A stretch of DNA of 28,160 nucleotides from Clostridiales bacterium (GCA_012511395.1 JAAZGD010000073.1:1-28160), one strand, 5' to 3'; shown: positions 8,618 to 16,127, numbered from the stretch's first letter. Numbers and translations: made by a program. The notes: generated by a model not told the origin, from the letters alone.

Positions 8618-9046
8618 TTCTTTTCGTACCTCCTCATAAAGAGATTATTGTACCTTTTTGCTGTAACCGCTTTTGCCATATTATTATATCAAACCTTAAC
8701 ATTTTTTCCATTAAATTTATTATCTTTCAAAAAAATAATCCCTTATATTTCAACGGGTTTAGCCATTTATCACACTGTTGCTTTATACGGCTAAACTGTT
8801 TTTAAATACAAGGTTTTCCTCAGTTCTTGTTTTGCAAAACTGTTTTTACTTTCCAATAATAGTATTTTCTTGCGGAAAATACCTTTTATAGACACCTTTT
8901 GTGGTATTTTGGAGCCTCTTCACAATGCGTACCATGGTGGGGCTTTTTATTATAAAGAAAATGATAGGACAGCTTAATGATGACTTGATAACTATATAGC
9001 ATGACTTTTTGTTTAGAAATGGTTCTTTTGTGTAGTTTGCCTTAGT
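8618..9046. other. 429-bp gap with clustered inverted repeats, no convincing gene
   Basis: This gap lies between hutH and the upstream hydrolase gene, both on the minus strand. I find four perfect inverted repeats: GTTTAGCC/GGCTAAAC (8757-8764 and 8789-8796, loop 24 nt), the palindrome GTTTTGCAAAAC (8829-8840), GTATTTTC/GAAAATAC (8862-8869 and 8875-8882), and AAAATACC/GGTATTTT (8876-8883 and 8903-8910). The last two share an arm, so they are alternative folds. A 29-codon minus-strand ORF (8846-8935) lacks a Shine-Dalgarno. On the minus strand a T-rich run follows the 8757-8796 hairpin and could end the par-hydrolase transcript. The gap could hold regulatory sites, a small RNA or decayed mobile DNA; I cannot decide. 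Confidence 0.5.
8683..8711 (-). promoter_or_regulatory. Candidate hut operon promoter (-10 only convincing)
   Basis: Upstream of hutH on the minus strand there is a perfect TATAAT (plus positions 8683-8688). The -35 region at 17-bp spacing (8706-8711) reads ATGGAA, a poor match, so an activator or another promoter may be needed. It lies about 65 bp before the hutH start. Confidence 0.35.
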
Positions 9047-9925
9047 TTATTTGGAAATAAAAAGAAGTCTGTTGCCTTTAAAGGTGGCTGCTATCCTTTC
9101 TTCCTGTAAAAGATAAGTAAGAAAGGACTTAATGGTGGTGGTTGTAAGCACATATTGAGTATGATTTATTTTACTGTCTGCCATATCAAAGACTTCCTTC
9201 ACAAGGTCCTCTATGGATTTTTCCTCCTTCAGTAAAGAGAACACCAGTTCTATATCCTTAAGAAGGTTCTCTCTGTTAAAGATTATAAGATCTCCAATGT
9301 CCTTTGTGGCTTCTGCATGAGAGGGAACAAACCACTCTCCTTTCAGATTTTCCAGCTTCTCTAAAGTTTCGAGTTGAGCCTTAACATCGTACATAAAGGA
9401 GAAGGAATACTTTTCTGTCACTCTCTTTCCCATAAGACTGTCTGCAATGAACCATACATCATCAGGAGTTCTCACCCCTATTTGAGCAAAGTAATGGCCC
9501 GGAAGTCCCATATACTCAAATCCTTCAGGAAGCTTGGCTTCGCTTATATCCTTAGCCTTTGACGGCTTTGCCATAAGGAATTTATTCATTATTTCTTTGT
9601 AAGGGGATCCTCCATAAAGAAGAGCAGGCTCCAGGACAGGATTTCTAATAATGGATGCTTCCAAATCTGAGGAGTATATGAGGCAGCCTGTCTTTTCCTG
9701 AAGATAGCTGTTACCTCCGCAGTGGTCCGCATGACTGTGGGTGTTGATTATAACTTTAAGCTCTGCTTCTTTTTCCTTTATAAACCTTTCTATCTTCTTG
9801 GCAGCATCTTTATCTATGCCTGTATCTATGACATAGGCATCTTTTCCCTCTGATATATAAAGTCCCGTTTTAGCGGGACTTTCCATTAAATAAGTATTTT
9901 TATGGATGTTTATGAATTCATACAT
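9047..9925 (-). CDS. Metallo-beta-lactamase-fold hydrolase
   Basis: 292 aa. The metal-binding HxHxDH motif is at residues 63-68 (NTHSHADHCGG), with further likely ligands in GLPGHYFAQ, FIADSL and PSHAEA, so the metallohydrolase core seems intact. The C-terminal 80 residues are helical and may be a substrate or dimer domain. Substrate unknown: the superfamily includes glyoxalase II-like thioesterases, lactonases and nucleases. It lies 28 bp after parB on the same strand, and its GGGGA Shine-Dalgarno directly abuts a parS site, so it is probably co-transcribed with parAB. Such a gene is not a usual member of the par operon. Confidence 0.8.
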   Translation of the reverse strand: MYEFINIHKNTYLMESPAKTGLYISEGKDAYVIDTGIDKDAAKKIERFIKEKEAELKVIINTHSHADHCGGNSYLQEKTGCLIYSSDLEASIIRNPVLEPALLYGGSPYKEIMNKFLMAKPSKAKDISEAKLPEGFEYMGLPGHYFAQIGVRTPDDVWFIADSLMGKRVTEKYSFSFMYDVKAQLETLEKLENLKGEWFVPSHAEATKDIGDLIIFNRENLLKDIELVFSLLKEEKSIEDLVKEVFDMADSKINHTQYVLTTTTIKSFLTYLLQEERIAATFKGNRLLFISK

Positions 9926-9936
9926 TATTTTTCCCC

Positions 9937-9952
9937 TGTTCCACGTGGAACA
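9937..9952. promoter_or_regulatory. parS: parS centromere site 1 (TGTTCCACGTGGAACA)
   Basis: Perfect 16-bp palindrome matching the ParB/Spo0J-binding consensus of Bacillota. It fills the short gap between the parB stop codon and the next gene, and touches that gene's Shine-Dalgarno. ParB bound here nucleates the partition complex about 5 kb from oriC. Confidence 0.95.
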
Positions 9953-9953
9953 T

Positions 9954-10844
9954 TTATCCTATTCCCTTTATAAGCTCTATTAGTCTTTCTCTTTCTTCTT
10001 CGGAAAAGTACTGGATTTCAATTTTCCCCTTTCCCTTTTTGTCCTTAATGGACACTTTAGTCCCCATAATATCCTTTAATTCAGCCTCCAGCCTTATAAT
10101 GTCAGGAGATTTTTCCTTTTTACCGGTTGCTTTTTGAGGCTTTTTCAGTCTTTCTACGGCTTTTTCTGTTTCCCTTACGGACCAGCCATCCTTTACGGCC
10201 TTTCTTGAGAGAAGAAGCTGCTGTTTCTCATCAAGTCCCAATAATGCTTTCCCATGACCTTGTGAAAGAAGGCCCTCTCTAACATATTGTAGTACTTCCT
10301 CCTCCAACTTCAAGAGTCTTACCATATTTCCTATATATGGTCTGCTTTTCCCCAAAGTTTTTGAGATTTCTTCCTGGGTGAGCTTAAATTCCTTCATCAT
10401 CCTGGAAATTGCTTCAGCTTCATCTATGGGGTTTAAGTCCTCCCTTTGTATGTTCTCAATTATGGAAAAAAGAACATTTTCTTCCTTTGTAAGCTCCTTT
10501 ATGATGGCAGGAACGGTTTTTAGTCCTGCAAGCCTTGCAGCTCTCCATCTTCGTTCACCAGCAACCAGCTCATAATCCTCAGAGTTTTTACCTTTTTTAA
10601 GGACTAAAGGCTGAATCACGCCGTGTTGAAGGATGGAATTCCCAAGCTCCTCCAGTTTTTCCTGATCAAAGGTTTTTCTTGGTTGTGCAGAATTGGGCTT
10701 AATTGAGTTAATGTTGATTTCCACCACTCTGTTTAAGTCCTCATCGCCTTTTCCTATATATGCCTTGTCTTCGGAGAAGTTTATTTCCACATCATCAAAT
10801 AGTGCTCCTAAGCCTCTTCCTAAACCGGTTTTTTTATTAGCCAT
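9954..10844 (-). CDS. parB: Chromosome-partitioning protein ParB (Spo0J)
   Basis: 296 aa, standard for chromosomal ParB. The order is an N-terminal GLGRGLGALF peptide that contacts ParA, the ParB/sulfiredoxin CTP-binding domain with GERRWRAA at residues 96-103, an HTH near 155-180 (LTQEEISKTLGKSRPYI) that recognises parS, and a C-terminal dimerisation domain. It loads on parS, spreads as a CTP-dependent clamp and recruits SMC. The start overlaps the parA stop by 8 bp (ATGGCTAA) and has an AGGAGG Shine-Dalgarno. Two perfect parS sites bracket parAB. Confidence 0.96.
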   Translation of the reverse strand: MANKKTGLGRGLGALFDDVEINFSEDKAYIGKGDEDLNRVVEININSIKPNSAQPRKTFDQEKLEELGNSILQHGVIQPLVLKKGKNSEDYELVAGERRWRAARLAGLKTVPAIIKELTKEENVLFSIIENIQREDLNPIDEAEAISRMMKEFKLTQEEISKTLGKSRPYIGNMVRLLKLEEEVLQYVREGLLSQGHGKALLGLDEKQQLLLSRKAVKDGWSVRETEKAVERLKKPQKATGKKEKSPDIIRLEAELKDIMGTKVSIKDKKGKGKIEIQYFSEEERERLIELIKGIG

Positions 10845-11613
10845 TTAAAGCCTCCTGATTAAGAAACTCTTTTGCAAATTCCATATAAGCTTGAGCTCCT
10901 GCAGATCTAGGGTCGTAAAGGATAATTGGAAGTCCATAGCCGGGAGCTTCTGCCAGCCTTACATTCCTTGGGATAATTGTTTTATACACCTTTTCTTTAA
11001 AGTGCTTTTTTACTTCCTGTACAACTTGAGAGGATAAGTTGGTCCTTCCGTCAAACATGGAGAGAATAACTCCCTGTATTTCAAGACCCGGATTTAATGT
11101 TCTCTTCACCAGCTCTATGGTATTCATCAGCTGAGATACACCTTCCAATGCATAAAACTCACATTGAATAGGTATGAGAACGCTGTCCACTGCAGTCAAA
11201 GAGTTAATTGAAAGAAGTCCCAGGGAAGGCGGACAATCAATAAATAGAAAATCGTATTCCTTTTTTAGAACTTCAATAGCTTTTTTTAACCTTCTTTCTC
11301 TGCCTTCAAGCCTTACAAGCTCCACCTCTGCACCTGCCAGTTGAACGCTGGCAGGGATTATATCAAGATTTTTTACTCCTGTAGCCATAATGGTATCTCT
11401 TGGGTTTAAATCGATATCAACCAAAAGCTCATAGGTGGTGTTCCTTAAGCCTTTCTTTGATATACCCATGCCGCTGGTGGTGTTTCCTTGAGGATCGATG
11501 TCTACTATTAAAACCTTCTTTCCTTGAAACGCTAAACATGCGGCTAGGTTTATGTTGGTCGTAGTTTTTCCGACGCCACCTTTTTGGTTAAATATTGCAA
11601 TTGCTTTGCCCAA
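10837..11613 (-). CDS. parA: Chromosome-partitioning ATPase ParA (Soj)
   Basis: 258 aa. Deviant Walker A KGGVGKTT at residues 10-17, Walker A' VDIDPQGN and Walker B-like FLFIDCPPSLG identify a ParA/Soj ATPase, which drives origin segregation with ParB and, in Bacillus, also modulates DnaA. Translation appears to start at a TTG codon: GGAGGTG lies 7 nt before it and no ATG fits. The gene overlaps parB by 8 bp. The 115 bp upstream hold a parS site and AT-rich DNA with several TATAAT-like hexamers, so a promoter there is likely but not precisely assignable. Confidence 0.96.
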   Translation of the reverse strand: MGKAIAIFNQKGGVGKTTTNINLAACLAFQGKKVLIVDIDPQGNTTSGMGISKKGLRNTTYELLVDIDLNPRDTIMATGVKNLDIIPASVQLAGAEVELVRLEGRERRLKKAIEVLKKEYDFLFIDCPPSLGLLSINSLTAVDSVLIPIQCEFYALEGVSQLMNTIELVKRTLNPGLEIQGVILSMFDGRTNLSSQVVQEVKKHFKEKVYKTIIPRNVRLAEAPGYGLPIILYDPRSAGAQAYMEFAKEFLNQEALNG

Positions 11614-11686
11614 TATTCTTCACCTCCCAAGGTTGTTAGTTCATTATATATTATAATTATATTTTTTTCCACGAATGCTTCGGACT

Positions 11687-11702
11687 TGTTCCACGTGGAA
11701 CA
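11687..11702. promoter_or_regulatory. parS: parS centromere site 2 (TGTTCCACGTGGAACA)
   Basis: Second perfect 16-bp parS palindrome, identical to the one after parB, 1,750 bp away. It lies between rsmG and parA, upstream of the probable parAB promoter, so ParB binding here could also repress its own operon. Confidence 0.95.
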
Positions 11703-11728
11703 ATATAATCTTACCATATATTACCATA

Positions 11729-12442
11729 TTATTTAATATCCTTCATTTGCCTTGGATATCTTTTATCTGTGTTGTGAAGCTTTACAATTTCTATAATCAT
11801 GTGCTCCCTTATACCTTTATAGGAGTACATAATAATATTAACTATTTCACCGCCTAAGGCCTTAATGTGACCTTTGGCGTTTTCTATTTCTTCCTTTCCT
11901 TTTTGTCCTTTATAGGAAAAGAAGCTGCCCTCCTTTTTTAATAAAGGCAAGGCCAGCTCTGAAAGTATTTTTAAATCGGCTACAGCTCTGCTTACAACTT
12001 TATTATATTTTTCTCTATGGTCTTCTTCTCTTGATAATACTTCAGCTCTTTCGTTTATGAAATCAATATTTTTTAAATTCAGATCCTTTGATGCTGCATC
12101 TACCGCTCTCAACTTTTTACCCACTGAATCAAGGAGGGTGAAGCATACATGGCTGTTTAATATAGCAAGGGGAATTCCGGGAAACCCGCCGCCTGTGCCC
12201 AGATCTAAAACTCTATCATTGCTTTTAAAAACATTTTCATTTTTCATTATATAAAGTGAATCTATGTAATGCTTTAAGATGAATTCCTTTTCTTCTTTAA
12301 TTGCCGTAAGATTTATTTTTTCATTTAAGGTTAATAGATTTTTCATATAAAGGTAATAAAGAGGAAGGAGCTCCAAGACTCTCTTCCTCTCAATAAGACA
12401 TTCTTTCTCTAGAAATTCTTCAAGGTCCTTCATTTTATCCAT
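11729..12442 (-). CDS. rsmG: 16S rRNA (guanine-527-N7)-methyltransferase
   Basis: 237 aa, as usual for RsmG (GidB). The S-adenosylmethionine motif VLDLGTGGGFPGIP lies at residues 78-91. NLTAIKE upstream and VSRAVADLKIL downstream are family signatures. It methylates G527 in the 530 loop of 16S rRNA; loss gives low-level streptomycin resistance. The start overlaps the dnaN stop by 8 bp (ATGGATAA) without a clear Shine-Dalgarno, so translation is probably coupled. An ATG 9 bp downstream is an alternative. Its position after dnaN rather than after mnmG is unusual. Confidence 0.93.
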   Translation of the reverse strand: MDKMKDLEEFLEKECLIERKRVLELLPLYYLYMKNLLTLNEKINLTAIKEEKEFILKHYIDSLYIMKNENVFKSNDRVLDLGTGGGFPGIPLAILNSHVCFTLLDSVGKKLRAVDAASKDLNLKNIDFINERAEVLSREEDHREKYNKVVSRAVADLKILSELALPLLKKEGSFFSYKGQKGKEEIENAKGHIKALGGEIVNIIMYSYKGIREHMIIEIVKLHNTDKRYPRQMKDIK

Positions 12443-13544
12443 TTATTCTCACAGGTAAAACAAGGTATTCATAATAATCATCTTTTTCTCTTTTTATGAT
12501 CATGGGGCTTGTAGGTGTGTTAAATTCCATAATTAAATCTTCATCATCCACCGCTTTAAGAACATCTAAAATATATTTATGATTGAAGCCTATTTCCAGA
12601 TCCTCTCCTATTTTTTCAATTTCAGTCTCTTCTCTTAAATGTCCTTCTTCTGATTTTGAAGTTATTACCAACAAGGTGTCACTTATTGTAAACTTAATTA
12701 AATTGTTTCTTCCTTCCCTGGAGAAGAGCGCCGCTCTTTCTATAGCTTCCTGGAGATTTCTTTTTGAAACCTTAATTTTAATTTTTATATCTTTTGGAAG
12801 AATATCCTTATACTTAATGAATTCTCCTTCCAGCAGTCTTAATACTACTTTTGTCTTATCAAAAGAAACTAAGGATTTCTTTGTATCTATATAAAATTTT
12901 ACATCCTCCTTTGGATCCTCATCTGTTATAATCCTGCTCATCTCATCCATAAGCTTAGCAGGTATAATAATATTTTCTTCCTTTTCATTGGATATTTTTT
13001 CTCTTACCACTGCCATTCTAAAACCATCTAAGGCAATCATATTAAATGAATCTTTTTCCCTTTCAATTAATATACCTACGATTAAACCCTTCGTGTCCTC
13101 CAGGCTTGCTGCAAAGGAAGTTTTTCTCACCATATCTTTAAAAACATTTTTATCCATGGTGAAAAAGTTATTTTCATTTTCATGTTGAGTGATTTTAGGA
13201 AATTCATCACCGCTAAATGTTGTTATGTTGAATTCCGTTTTAGAGGTTTTAATAAGAAGTTGATTTAACTCTATTAGACTGAATTCCACCACTTCATCGG
13301 GTAATTTCCTTATTATGTCAATAAATAGTCTTGAGGGTACAACACAGGTGCCGTCTTCTAAGCCTTTAATTTCTATTTTCTTTTCTATACTTATATCAAG
13401 ATCGGAAGCTGATAAAGTTAAAAAGTTGCCTTCAAGGTTTAATAAAATACCTTTAAGTATAGGAATAGTAGTTTTTTGAGTAACTGCCTTTGATACTGTT
13501 ACTAAAGCTTTTTGAAGCTCAGACTGTTCGCATATAAATTTCAT
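12435..13544 (-). CDS. dnaN: DNA polymerase III beta subunit (sliding clamp)
   Basis: 369 aa from the ATG of MKFICEQSELQKAL, the typical clamp N-terminus. GAGGAG lies 7 nt before it, so I prefer it to the GTG five codons upstream. Three repeated clamp domains are expected; the C-terminal PMIIKREKDDYYEYLVLPVR matches the hydrophobic cleft and terminal VxPVR-type ending that bind polymerase and MutS/L. It encircles DNA as a dimer for processive replication. It lies downstream of dnaA, with a 166-bp intergenic region carrying a DnaA-box-like site. Confidence 0.97.
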   Translation of the reverse strand: MKFICEQSELQKALVTVSKAVTQKTTIPILKGILLNLEGNFLTLSASDLDISIEKKIEIKGLEDGTCVVPSRLFIDIIRKLPDEVVEFSLIELNQLLIKTSKTEFNITTFSGDEFPKITQHENENNFFTMDKNVFKDMVRKTSFAASLEDTKGLIVGILIEREKDSFNMIALDGFRMAVVREKISNEKEENIIIPAKLMDEMSRIITDEDPKEDVKFYIDTKKSLVSFDKTKVVLRLLEGEFIKYKDILPKDIKIKIKVSKRNLQEAIERAALFSREGRNNLIKFTISDTLLVITSKSEEGHLREETEIEKIGEDLEIGFNHKYILDVLKAVDDEDLIMEFNTPTSPMIIKREKDDYYEYLVLPVRING

Positions 13545-13710
13545 TTCTTTTCTCCTCACCTGATATTGTTATATTTTAAGTCTTAGTAGTCTTAGTAGTA
13601 GGGGCTGTTAATATGTTTATAACCTTAGAAAGTCTTTAAAATTCAAGGTTTAAAGAAGAAATAAACCTGTGGAAAAAAGATTAAAAACTCCTTAACAAAA
13701 AGGATAACTT
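13545..13710. promoter_or_regulatory. dnaA-dnaN intergenic region with a DnaA-box-like site
   Basis: A minus-strand TTTTCCACA (plus 13668-13676) differs at one base from the DnaA box TTATCCACA. In several Bacillota, DnaA boxes between dnaA and dnaN form part of a bipartite origin. A 9-bp unit is repeated head to tail at 13582-13599 (CTTAGTAGT twice). A TATAAC about 10 bp before the dnaN Shine-Dalgarno could be a dnaN -10 box, but I see no good -35. Confidence 0.45.
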
Positions 13711-15051
13711 CTACTGTTTTCCATTTATTAGATTTCTAAGCAAATAAACAATTTCTCTAAGCTGCTCATCGTCCGCCAGCTCTTTTTGTATTTTATCACA
13801 AGCATATAAAACGGTGGTGTGATGTCTGTTGCCAAAAGCCTCACCTATTTTAGGAAGAGACAAATCTGTCATCTCTCTGGTTAAAAACATGGATATTTGC
13901 CTAGGGAAGGCTATGGACCTGTTTCTTTTTGAAGATTCCAGATCTCCGGGCTTCAAAGAGTAGTATTTACAAACTGTCTTCTTAATAGTATCAGGCGTTA
14001 TATTAAAGTCTGAAGAAAGCAATATGTCCTTTAAAACTTCCCTTGCCAGCTTTCTTGATACAGGCTCGTTCATAAGGTTTGAAAAAGTTATGATCCTGGT
14101 AAAGGCACCTTCAAGCTCCCTTATGTTAAACTTAACCTTTTCACATATAAGTTCAATTACATCAAGAAGATCCTCCTCTATAAAAAGACCTTCCAATTCC
14201 GCTTTTTTCCTTAATATGGCAACCCTGGTTTCAAAATCAGGAGGGCTTATATCAGCCACTATATTCCATTGAAAACGGCCTCTTAAGCGTTCATCAAAGT
14301 TTACAAGCTTGTTGGGAGGCCTGTCGGAAGATATAATTATCTGCTTATTTGCCTGATAAAGGGATTCAAAGGTATAGAAAAACTCCTCCTGAGTACCTTC
14401 CTTGCCTTCAAGAAACTGTATATCGTCTATTAACAATATATCTATTTTTCTGTATTTGTTTCTGAATTCACCGGTCTTCTTTTCGCTTATAGATTTAATC
14501 ATCTCGTTTGTAAACATCTCTGCTGAAACGTAAAGAGACTTAAGCTTTGGAGAATTCTTAAGAACATGATGACCAATTGCATGCATCAGGTGAGTTTTGC
14601 CCAAACCTGAGGGACCATATAGAAAAAGGGGATTGTAATCGTTTGAAGGCATTGTAGCAACGGCAAGGGCGGCGGCGTGGGCATATCTTGAGTTGTTTCC
14701 CACAACGAAGGATGAAAAGGTATATCTGGGATTAAAATAAAATTCTCCGTCAAACTCTTCATTGAAATTGCCGTAACTTACATTGCTGCCGCTTTTTCCC
14801 TTGAAAAACTCAAAAACAACCTTATAATCCTGTTTGAAAACTTCGGCTATAGTGTTTTGAAGAAGGGGCATATAACGGCTTTGCAATATGTTTTGGTTCA
14901 TACTGGCATAAGGATCAATATAAATCTTCAAGTTTTGTTCATCAACTCTTAGGGGAGTTAGCGGAGCAAACCAAGTTTCATAGCTTATATCCTGCAAATT
15001 GTCCTTTAAAATTTTCTGGACGCCTGTCCATTTTTCATTCAAGTCTTTCAT
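13711..15051 (-). CDS. dnaA: Chromosomal replication initiator DnaA
   Basis: 446 aa, full length. Domain I (1-85) contains YETWFAPL. A short domain II linker is followed by the AAA+ domain III, with Walker A GPSGLGKT at 146-153 and Walker B ILLIDDIQF near 205-213. Domain IV carries the DNA-binding signature GNRHHTTVLYACDKI starting near 407. It binds DnaA boxes and opens oriC. It is transcribed away from the origin, opposite to rpmH. Its own candidate promoter has a perfect DnaA box in the spacer, indicating autoregulation. Confidence 0.98.
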   Translation of the reverse strand: MKDLNEKWTGVQKILKDNLQDISYETWFAPLTPLRVDEQNLKIYIDPYASMNQNILQSRYMPLLQNTIAEVFKQDYKVVFEFFKGKSGSNVSYGNFNEEFDGEFYFNPRYTFSSFVVGNNSRYAHAAALAVATMPSNDYNPLFLYGPSGLGKTHLMHAIGHHVLKNSPKLKSLYVSAEMFTNEMIKSISEKKTGEFRNKYRKIDILLIDDIQFLEGKEGTQEEFFYTFESLYQANKQIIISSDRPPNKLVNFDERLRGRFQWNIVADISPPDFETRVAILRKKAELEGLFIEEDLLDVIELICEKVKFNIRELEGAFTRIITFSNLMNEPVSRKLAREVLKDILLSSDFNITPDTIKKTVCKYYSLKPGDLESSKRNRSIAFPRQISMFLTREMTDLSLPKIGEAFGNRHHTTVLYACDKIQKELADDEQLREIVYLLRNLINGKQ

Positions 15052-15086
15052 GGTATTCCTTTTAGAAAATTAAGTTGTGTAAATAT

Positions 15087-15115
15087 ATGATATACAAAAG
15101 TTATCCACAGGGCAA
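15087..15115 (-). promoter_or_regulatory. Candidate dnaA promoter with a DnaA box in its spacer
   Basis: On the minus strand, TTGCCC (plus 15110-15115) and TATCAT (15087-15092) are 17 bp apart, about 35 bp before the dnaA start. The perfect TTATCCACA box (15101-15109) lies wholly in the spacer, so DnaA binding should occlude the promoter. Confidence 0.55.
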
Positions 15116-15264
15116 GTAGTAAATTGCAACATAAGAAAAGAAAATTTTCGCTGTTTTATCCACTACTTGTGGATATAATTGTTAGTAATTCAGAGACAAA
15201 TAACTACATATAGATTTAGTACTTTTAAAGAGACTCGAAAGCCTTAAAACGCGGGGAAAAATCG

Positions 15265-15293
15265 TTGACAGAAATATCCACCGCCTATATAAT
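15265..15293 (+). promoter_or_regulatory. Consensus promoter of the rpmH operon
   Basis: Perfect TTGACA (15265-15270) and TATAAT (15288-15293) with 17-bp spacing, about 90 bp before rpmH. A DnaA-box-like ATATCCACC sits in the spacer. The -10 box lies in a near-perfect palindrome at 15282-15302 (CGCC/GGCG arms around ATATAATTATAT). Confidence 0.85.
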
Positions 15294-15384
15294 TATATGG
15301 CGTCTTAAGCAGTTGGAATTTAGACTAAGCTGACAGCCCTTTCAATTAGAGAAAGGAAAAGGAAAAAAGGAGGTAGGCAGGAAG

Positions 15385-15519
15385 ATGAAAAGAACTTTTC
15401 AGCCAAAGGTGAGACACAGAAAAAAAGAACATGGCTTTAGAAAAAGAATGAGCACGAAAAACGGTAGAAGTGTTTTGAAGAGAAGAAGATTAAGGGGAAG
15501 AAAAACCTTATCAGCATAG
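15385..15519 (+). CDS. rpmH: 50S ribosomal protein L34
   Basis: 44 aa, a normal length for bL34. It begins MKRTFQPKVRHRKKEHGF and ends LRGRKTLSA, the highly conserved and very basic L34 pattern including the KRMSTKNGR segment. It is a late-assembling component of the large ribosomal subunit. An AGGAGGTAGG-like Shine-Dalgarno precedes the ATG. It is the first gene of the rightward cluster, next to oriC as in most Bacillota, and is followed by a hairpin that may attenuate transcription into rnpA. Confidence 0.97.
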   Translation: MKRTFQPKVRHRKKEHGFRKRMSTKNGRSVLKRRRLRGRKTLSA

Positions 15520-15547
15520 AGACCGCTACTGGCGGCCTTTTTGTTTT
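15520..15547 (+). terminator. Weak intrinsic terminator or attenuator between rpmH and rnpA
   Basis: AGACCGC pairs with GCGGCCT (one A-C mismatch, 5-nt loop), followed by TTTTTGTTTT. It starts right after the rpmH stop, in a place where partial termination would lower rnpA expression relative to the ribosomal protein. Confidence 0.55.
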
Positions 15548-15559
15548 AGGAGCAGGCTA

Positions 15560-15910
15560 ATGCTAAAAAAGGAAGTGTTGAGAAGAGATAAGGATTTTTC
15601 TTCTGTTTATAAAAAGGGAAAATCCGTTGCGGAAAAATATGTTGTTTTATATTACCTTGAAAATAATCTTCCTTATAAAAGACAGGCATTTTTAGCAAGC
15701 AAAAAAGTTGGAAAGAGCGTTGAAAGAAACAGGGCCAGAAGGCTTATGAAGGAAAGCTTCAGAGAACTTACACCTTTCATAAAAGAAGGAAAAGACTTAA
15801 TCTTTATAGCGAGAAAAAGTATTCTTGAAAGAAAGTGTAAGGAGGTACACTCTTCTATGAAGAGAGCCCTTGAAAGAGCCGGCCTTTTGAAAGAGATAGA
15901 AGTAAAATGA
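15560..15910 (+). CDS. rnpA: Ribonuclease P protein component
   Basis: 116 aa, typical for RnpA. The family signature is seen as VGKSVERNRARRLMKESFR (RNR at 56-58), with the N-terminal LRRDKDFSSVYKKGKS also characteristic. It binds RNase P RNA and helps it cleave pre-tRNA 5' leaders. It starts at an ATG after a GGAGCA Shine-Dalgarno and overlaps yidD by 4 bp (ATGA). No RNase P RNA gene is visible in this window. Confidence 0.96.
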   Translation: MLKKEVLRRDKDFSSVYKKGKSVAEKYVVLYYLENNLPYKRQAFLASKKVGKSVERNRARRLMKESFRELTPFIKEGKDLIFIARKSILERKCKEVHSSMKRALERAGLLKEIEVK

Positions 15911-16116
15911 AATATGTCTTTGTTTTTTTTATAAAAGCATACCAGAAGCTTATATCACCCTTGTTTCCAAGAACCTGCAGATTCTATCCCACTTGTTCCT
16001 CCTATTACATTCAGGCATTAATGAAGTACGGTTTCTTTAAAGGCAATTATCTGGGAATTAAAAGGATACTGAGGTGCCACCCATGGAATGATGGTGGGTA
16101 CGATCCGTTACCTTAA
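15907..16116 (+). CDS. yidD: Membrane protein insertion efficiency factor YidD
   Basis: 69 aa, standard for this small family. The conserved run from YQKLISPLFPRTCRFYPTCS to the C-terminal CHPWNDGGYDPLP is complete, including the three invariant cysteines. An amphipathic N-terminal helix probably attaches it to the inner face of the membrane, where it aids YidC-dependent insertion. It overlaps rnpA by 4 bp and precedes yidC by 11 bp. Confidence 0.95.
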   Translation: MKYVFVFFIKAYQKLISPLFPRTCRFYPTCSSYYIQALMKYGFFKGNYLGIKRILRCHPWNDGGYDPLP

Positions 16117-16127
16117 GGAGGACATTA

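Larger units (their letters stand above)
15052..15384. other. oriC: Replication origin oriC between divergent dnaA and rpmH
   Basis: 333 bp without a gene. DnaA boxes: a perfect TTATCCACA at 15101-15109; TTATCCACT at 15156-15164; ATATCCACA on the minus strand at 15168-15176, forming an inverted pair with the previous one (TATCCAC/GTGGATA, 5-nt loop); and a weaker ATATCCACC at 15274-15282. After the perfect box comes GGGC and then TAG-TAA-ATT, reminiscent of the DnaA-trio element described for Bacillus origins. The 15175-15235 stretch is AT-rich and could be the unwinding element. All genes on either side point away from here. Confidence 0.85.

Noticed and set aside
8846..8935. 29-codon minus-strand ORF as a real small protein
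   Set aside because: It has no Shine-Dalgarno and no recognised family, and it overlaps inverted repeats. It is kept only as a possible remnant in the findings.
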